This document shows positions 5,933-9,405 of a stretch of DNA of 9,405 nt, in pieces. The notes beneath the pieces were generated by a model that saw only the letters and a program-made list of their open reading frames with translations, searched no databases and had not been told where the DNA came from. Origin of the DNA: Eudoraea sp. (lineage in GTDB: Bacteria; Bacteroidota; Bacteroidia; Flavobacteriales; Flavobacteriaceae); assembly GCA_013042125.1 (NCBI GenBank), contig JABDQS010000156.1:1-9405 (forward strand), written 5' to 3'. Each line of letters begins with the position of its first letter. Positions within the stretch are counted from its first letter, which is position 1. The position numbers were made by a program, and so were the translations under genes.

Positions 5933-8596
5933 TCAGAGATTAAAACGGTATGTGGCCTTTAAAAGAAACGTATTATTGGCTTTCTGATTCAAAAGCTCAT
6001 CATTGATTATATTTCCAAAACTATCATTGACGTCCCCATTACCGGTAATCCCCTGAGACCATACCAGGAATATTTCAGATCCAGGAATGTATTCCCAGCG
6101 AAGGACCAGGTTAGAACGGAATTGTACAAAAGCAAAGTCCGGATCTCCAAAACTGTAGTCTACGGTTCCATTCTGATCCTCATCCACCTCATAAACCCCA
6201 TTGTTGAACTGTAACTGATCTTCTGAATACCAGCTTACCCTATTATCTATACTCTCGGCCGTAGAATTCACTACATAGTTGAAATCTGAAAATTTGGCCT
6301 TAAAAATAAAGGGCTGTCCATAATACTGAAGACTTAGATTGGGGTTAAGGTTGTAATTTAGCCGTAAGGTAGTGCTAAGTGTTTCCTGATCAATAGCCCC
6401 CAAAATGTATCTGGGCTGGCCCCCAAAACTTTGCTCACTAACATATTGGGTTCGGTTGGGATTCTGCGAGTATTCCGTGTTTAATGAGATGCTTAGTGCA
6501 TTGATAGGCTGATAGTTGAATCGCAATTCATAATTGTAATAAGAGAAGTTATTTTCGGTGGCCTGTGAATTAACAGTTCCTGCTATTACACGAAATTTTT
6601 TCCTGTTATCAGTACCTAAGAATAAGTACCAGTAATTCTCCTCGTTATAACGCCACCTTGGTCCGCCTCTAAGGAATGAATTGATAAATATACGAGGCTT
6701 ATGGGCCGCTCCGAAATCTGCAAAATAATTATTCTTAAAATTGATAAAACCATCAACTTGGTATTGGATCCTGTTATAATTCCCTTCAAAATCAAAGGCC
6801 GTTGAAATCTCCGTTTGAAAATTAGCTTGCCTGAACCAGGACGTAGGCTGGTTAAATACACGCCTGAGATTCGCGTATTGTCTTATATCATCAGCTTGCC
6901 GTAAAAATCCGATATCATTTAATTCCAGTTCGGGAGACTTCCAAAAAGTACCGGCATTATAACGCCAATTTCCACCACCACCCTTGCCTATTTCAAATCG
7001 GCCCCCGGTGCCACTCAATGAAGTTCGGGTTGGATCTACCGAGACATGACCGGCATCCGAGCGTTGAAATAAATGGGTTATTGAGCGTTGGGTTGCTTCA
7101 ATGGCCATTTCGCTCCCGGTCACATTACTAAATGTAAATACACCTTCCAAATAATAGGTACGATTCTTCCAATTGTGCTTAAAATCGATTCCTCCGGTAT
7201 AGGCCGACTTATGTAAAAAATCCAGATCACCTTCCAGGTTCCTGTTGGTAGCTGTAAAAATTCCACCAATATATGAGTTTCGTTCGTTAAAATCTTTCTG
7301 GACTCTCGCCACCAGGTAATTTGTTAAGGGCTCTACTATTTCTCTTCGTTCCGTACCAATGACCGGTAATCCATTGATGAGCTCTGCGCGGGTATCTAAT
7401 TCTACCTCGCCATATTCTTTGGCGGTAACACTTTCGAGCAGACCAATAGACCAGCCATTTTGAGTCTTTCCACTAAACTTAGCTGCCCCAAGGATGGTCG
7501 TGAAATTAGGCACGTTCTGATATTCACCCAGTTCCGCGTCTGCCGTTGTAGATCCCTGGGGAGTTCGCCCAATCCTCCTCGAAAAAAATAAATTATCGGG
7601 GCCTCCGCCAATGCGGTAATCAAAAACACTCTTATTTTCTACGAAAAAAGGTCTTCTTTCCTGAAAGAAGATCTCAAAACCGTCCAAGGCAATCGCTCCC
7701 GGATCAGCATCTACCTGTCCAAAGTCGGGGTTAATCGTAAGATCGAGTGTTAGATCATTGGTGATCCCTATTTTGGCATCCAGGCCTGCTGCAAACTTAG
7801 AATCTGAACCGTCACGAAATGGATTTCCAGCTTCGGCCTCATAGGTGTCTAATTGAGAAAGCGTATAAGGCTGTATTTCCCTTTGTTTTTGAGGAATAAG
7901 GCCAATCAGACCCTGTAATTCACCAAATTCACTTACCCAACCTGGAGGGTTGGCATCTATAGCTTGCCATAGAGAACGTTCTTCATTATTGAAATAACGG
8001 CGCGTAGCCTGTAAGCCCCATACTTGTTCCTGTGCATTGCTGAAGCGAAGCTGACTTAAGGGAATTCGGATCTCTGCGGTCCATCCATCAGCGTCAATAT
8101 GAGTGCTTAGAAACCAAATGGGATTCCAGCTACTATCAAAATCGCCGTTATTTGAAACAAACTCATCGCTTTTAACCCCGGAAGAGGAGGCAGTAAATGA
8201 AAATGCGGTCCTGTCATCGTTATAGCTATCTATGTTGATCTCTACCCAGTCTCCGGGAAAGGTATCGCGCCTTCCTAATCTGCGTTCAATAGTGGAAGGA
8301 TCTTCTTGAAAACACTTAAAACCTACATAGAGATTCTTGTCATCGTATAGGATCTTCATTAATGTTTGTTCCGTGGGAGGGGTACCATTATCTGGTTGAA
8401 ATTCGGTAAAATCACCTGCCCATTCTACAAGTCCCCAGGCTTTATCTTCCATGATACCGTCTATCTTAGGAGATTCCATGGTACCGACGGCTTTTGTAGC
8501 ATATACCCGTTTAACACGAATACTGTCCCTATCCTGCCCGTAACTTTGCATAACTATGCCTAAAAGCAGGAAGATGCCTATTCCTATAGATCGCAT
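5933..8596 (-). CDS. DUF5916 outer-membrane protein with CBM9-like N-terminal domain
   Basis: The 887-residue product has a Sec signal peptide (MRSIGIG plus a hydrophobic core, with cleavage near SYGQ at 18-21). Residues about 42-235 look like a family 9 carbohydrate-binding-like beta-sandwich: PKIDGIMEDKAW (43-54), LYDDKNLYVGFKC (83-95), GDWVEINIDSYNDDRTAF (115-132), and GWTAEIRIPLSQLRF (171-185). Then come hallmarks of DUF5916: INPDFGQVDADP (288-299), FEIFFQERRPFFVEN (307-321) and FFSRRIGR (337-344). The remaining roughly 500 residues alternate short polar and aromatic strands, as expected for a large outer-membrane beta-barrel, ending in the strand LLKATYRFNL. Known members occur widely in Bacteroidota and other phyla and their function is not established. 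A role in binding or taking up a glycan or other polymer is only inferred from the CBM9-like domain. No TonB plug is seen and no SusD partner is adjacent. The stop is TGA (TCA on the plus strand at 5933-5935). Confidence 0.92.
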   Translation of the reverse strand: MRSIGIGIFLLLGIVMQSYGQDRDSIRVKRVYATKAVGTMESPKIDGIMEDKAWGLVEWAGDFTEFQPDNGTPPTEQTLMKILYDDKNLYVGFKCFQEDPSTIERRLGRRDTFPGDWVEINIDSYNDDRTAFSFTASSSGVKSDEFVSNNGDFDSSWNPIWFLSTHIDADGWTAEIRIPLSQLRFSNAQEQVWGLQATRRYFNNEERSLWQAIDANPPGWVSEFGELQGLIGLIPQKQREIQPYTLSQLDTYEAEAGNPFRDGSDSKFAAGLDAKIGITNDLTLDLTINPDFGQVDADPGAIALDGFEIFFQERRPFFVENKSVFDYRIGGGPDNLFFSRRIGRTPQGSTTADAELGEYQNVPNFTTILGAAKFSGKTQNGWSIGLLESVTAKEYGEVELDTRAELINGLPVIGTERREIVEPLTNYLVARVQKDFNERNSYIGGIFTATNRNLEGDLDFLHKSAYTGGIDFKHNWKNRTYYLEGVFTFSNVTGSEMAIEATQRSITHLFQRSDAGHVSVDPTRTSLSGTGGRFEIGKGGGGNWRYNAGTFWKSPELELNDIGFLRQADDIRQYANLRRVFNQPTSWFRQANFQTEISTAFDFEGNYNRIQYQVDGFINFKNNYFADFGAAHKPRIFINSFLRGGPRWRYNEENYWYLFLGTDNRKKFRVIAGTVNSQATENNFSYYNYELRFNYQPINALSISLNTEYSQNPNRTQYVSEQSFGGQPRYILGAIDQETLSTTLRLNYNLNPNLSLQYYGQPFIFKAKFSDFNYVVNSTAESIDNRVSWYSEDQLQFNNGVYEVDEDQNGTVDYSFGDPDFAFVQFRSNLVLRWEYIPGSEIFLVWSQGITGNGDVNDSFGNIINDELLNQKANNTFLLKATYRFNL

Positions 8597-8735
8597 TGGT
8601 TAGTTGTTGTTGTGTATTAAAGACGCTTTTTTAGAGCCTTTGTTACACCGATCATTTAAACTATCGATATTTTTTATGGAAGTGCGTTAATCAAATAAGA
8701 AAGATATGTTAAATCAATGACGATCTTAATATTGT

Positions 8736-8777
8736 AAGGAGCATCCCATGTCCTGTCTATCAAAAAATATTGTTTAA
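8736..8777 (+). other. Possible 9-codon upstream ORF with good Shine-Dalgarno site before the DUF3052 gene
   Basis: AAGGAG at 8736-8741 stands 6 bases before ATG at 8748, which opens a frame of nine codons (MSCLSKNIV) to TAA at 8775-8777, ending 22 bases before the DUF3052 start at 8800. The reading frame differs from that of DUF3052, so it is not an N-terminal extension. It could be a translated leader peptide affecting the next gene, or a chance match. Confidence 0.2.
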
Positions 8778-8799
8778 TTTTAAGGGTAATGCAATTCTG

Positions 8800-9222
8800 A
8801 TGGGAGCTAAATTTACTTCAGGATATTCGGGGACACCTCTCTCAAGAAAATTGGGGATCAAACCCGGTTTTAAGGTGAAATTGGTCGATACTCCTCCGGA
8901 ATATCGTTCGTATTTTAATTATTTTCCGGAGGATATTCACGAAGTTGAGAATAGTACCGAACCAGTCCATTTCATTCATTTTTTCGCGACCGAAGCGGAG
9001 GTGTTAACTCTGGAGCTACCTCCTTTAAAACAACAATTGCAGCAAGACGGGATGATCTGGATCTCCTGGCCCAAGAAATCGGCCAAAAAAGAAACAGATC
9101 TCACTGGAAATATTGTACGTCATATAGGCCTGAAGCACGGTTTGGTAGACATAAAAGTATGTGCAGTTAATGAGATCTGGTCCGCTCTTAAATTTGTGAT
9201 TCCGGTTAAGGATAGGGTTTAG
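8800..9222 (+). CDS. DUF3052 family protein
   Basis: From the ATG at 8800 the product is 140 residues, cytosolic, with no signal or membrane segment. It matches the conserved layout of DUF3052: SGYSGTPLSRKLGIKPG at 7-23, VHFIHFFATEAEV (56-68), the strand IWISWPKKS (86-94), TDLTGNIVR (99-107), and the C-terminal block GLVDIKVCAVNEIWSALKF (114-132). Family members are small stand-alone proteins of unknown function found in many phyla. The 'DG.IWI.WPKK' to 'WS.LKFV' arrangement resembles the end of a Rossmann-like alpha/beta fold, but no catalytic role is known to me. An in-frame TTG at 8770 would add ten residues; I reject it because family members begin close to the SGYSG motif. A weak AAGGG lies 13 bases upstream of the ATG. 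The gene is divergent from the DUF5916 gene. Confidence 0.92.
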   Translation: MGAKFTSGYSGTPLSRKLGIKPGFKVKLVDTPPEYRSYFNYFPEDIHEVENSTEPVHFIHFFATEAEVLTLELPPLKQQLQQDGMIWISWPKKSAKKETDLTGNIVRHIGLKHGLVDIKVCAVNEIWSALKFVIPVKDRV

Positions 9223-9292
9223 TAAAAAGATGTAAAAAGGCAGATGCCGGGAATATCACAGAGTATAATCCTTAGACCATTACCATTTTAGT

Positions 9293-9405
9293 ATGAAAGC
9301 CTTTATTTATAAGCATTATGGTTCACCGGATGTTCTTCAACTTGTTGAGTTACCCAGGCCTGTTCCAGAACCAGACGAATTACTGGTTAAAGTGAAGGCA
9401 ACTTC
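9293..9405 (+). CDS. N-terminus of a medium-chain dehydrogenase/quinone oxidoreductase (partial)
   Basis: An ATG at 9293 opens a frame that runs off the window after 37 full codons. The peptide starts MKAFIYKHYGSPDVLQL and continues through a proline-rich turn (PRPVPEPDE) to LLVKVKAT. This is the characteristic start of the GroES-like catalytic domain in the MDR superfamily, which includes zeta-crystallin-type NADPH:quinone oxidoreductases and NAD(P)-dependent alcohol dehydrogenases. In complete members a GxGxxG Rossmann domain follows; it lies outside this window, so zinc binding and substrate cannot be judged. The gene follows DUF3052 by 70 bases on the same strand with no terminator seen between them, so co-transcription is possible. 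No Shine-Dalgarno site is present. Confidence 0.88.
   Translation, partial: MKAFIYKHYGSPDVLQLVELPRPVPEPDELLVKVKAT

Noticed and set aside
5921..5936. Imperfect palindrome at the convergent junction (CTGATGGTCATCTCAG)
   Set aside because: The possible stems are 4 bp, the better one with a 2-base loop, and there is no T tract on either strand, so it is not a credible bidirectional terminator.
8770..8799. TTG start adding ten residues to the DUF3052 protein
   Set aside because: Family members begin close to the SGYSG motif, which the ATG at 8800 provides; TTG is rare as a start and no ribosome-binding site supports it.

Overview
The window looks like ordinary chromosomal DNA from a marine-type Flavobacteriaceae bacterium (phylum Bacteroidota). 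The assignment rests on AT-rich intergenic DNA with start codons that mostly lack a Shine-Dalgarno site, a TAnnTTTG-like promoter candidate, and protein families typical of the phylum: a secreted Asp-box (BNR/sortilin-like) propeller protein, a Tat-exported Gfo/Idh/MocA oxidoreductase, and a DUF5916 outer-membrane protein with a CBM9-like N-terminus. No rRNA, tRNA, CRISPR array, insertion sequence, phage gene or origin was seen, and the genus cannot be given from sequence alone.

Layout, left to right. The 3' end of an upstream gene (1-129, possibly a LolA-like domain) is followed by a clear intrinsic terminator (147-169). A 1010-residue exported propeller protein starts only 14 bases after that terminator (184-3216, +) and ends in a strong terminator (3242-3274). 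A 240-base intergenic stretch leads to the Tat-exported Gfo/Idh/MocA oxidoreductase (3457-4794, +). A second 240-base gap holds the best promoter candidate (4838-4869), followed by two small genes: a cytosolic SpoIIAA/STAS-like protein (5035-5412, +) and a lipoprotein with an NTF2/SnoaL-like fold (5458-5910, +). The large DUF5916 gene (8596-5933, -) converges on the lipoprotein gene with only 22 bases between them. A 203-base divergent intergenic region separates it from a DUF3052 gene (8800-9222, +). The window closes with the first 37 codons of a medium-chain (zinc-type/quinone) dehydrogenase (9293 onward, +).

The genes do not form an obvious pathway. Three or four products are predicted to act outside the cytoplasm (propeller, Tat oxidoreductase, lipoprotein, outer-membrane barrel), which fits an envelope and polymer-handling repertoire. 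However, terminators and orientation changes split them into separate transcription units, and there is no SusC/SusD pair or set of carbohydrate-active enzymes to make a utilisation locus. I found no convincing new system. The more curious points are small: two tiny ORFs in intergenic DNA with unusually good Shine-Dalgarno sequences (3291-3355 and 8736-8777), and a terminator hairpin almost touching the start of the large propeller gene.
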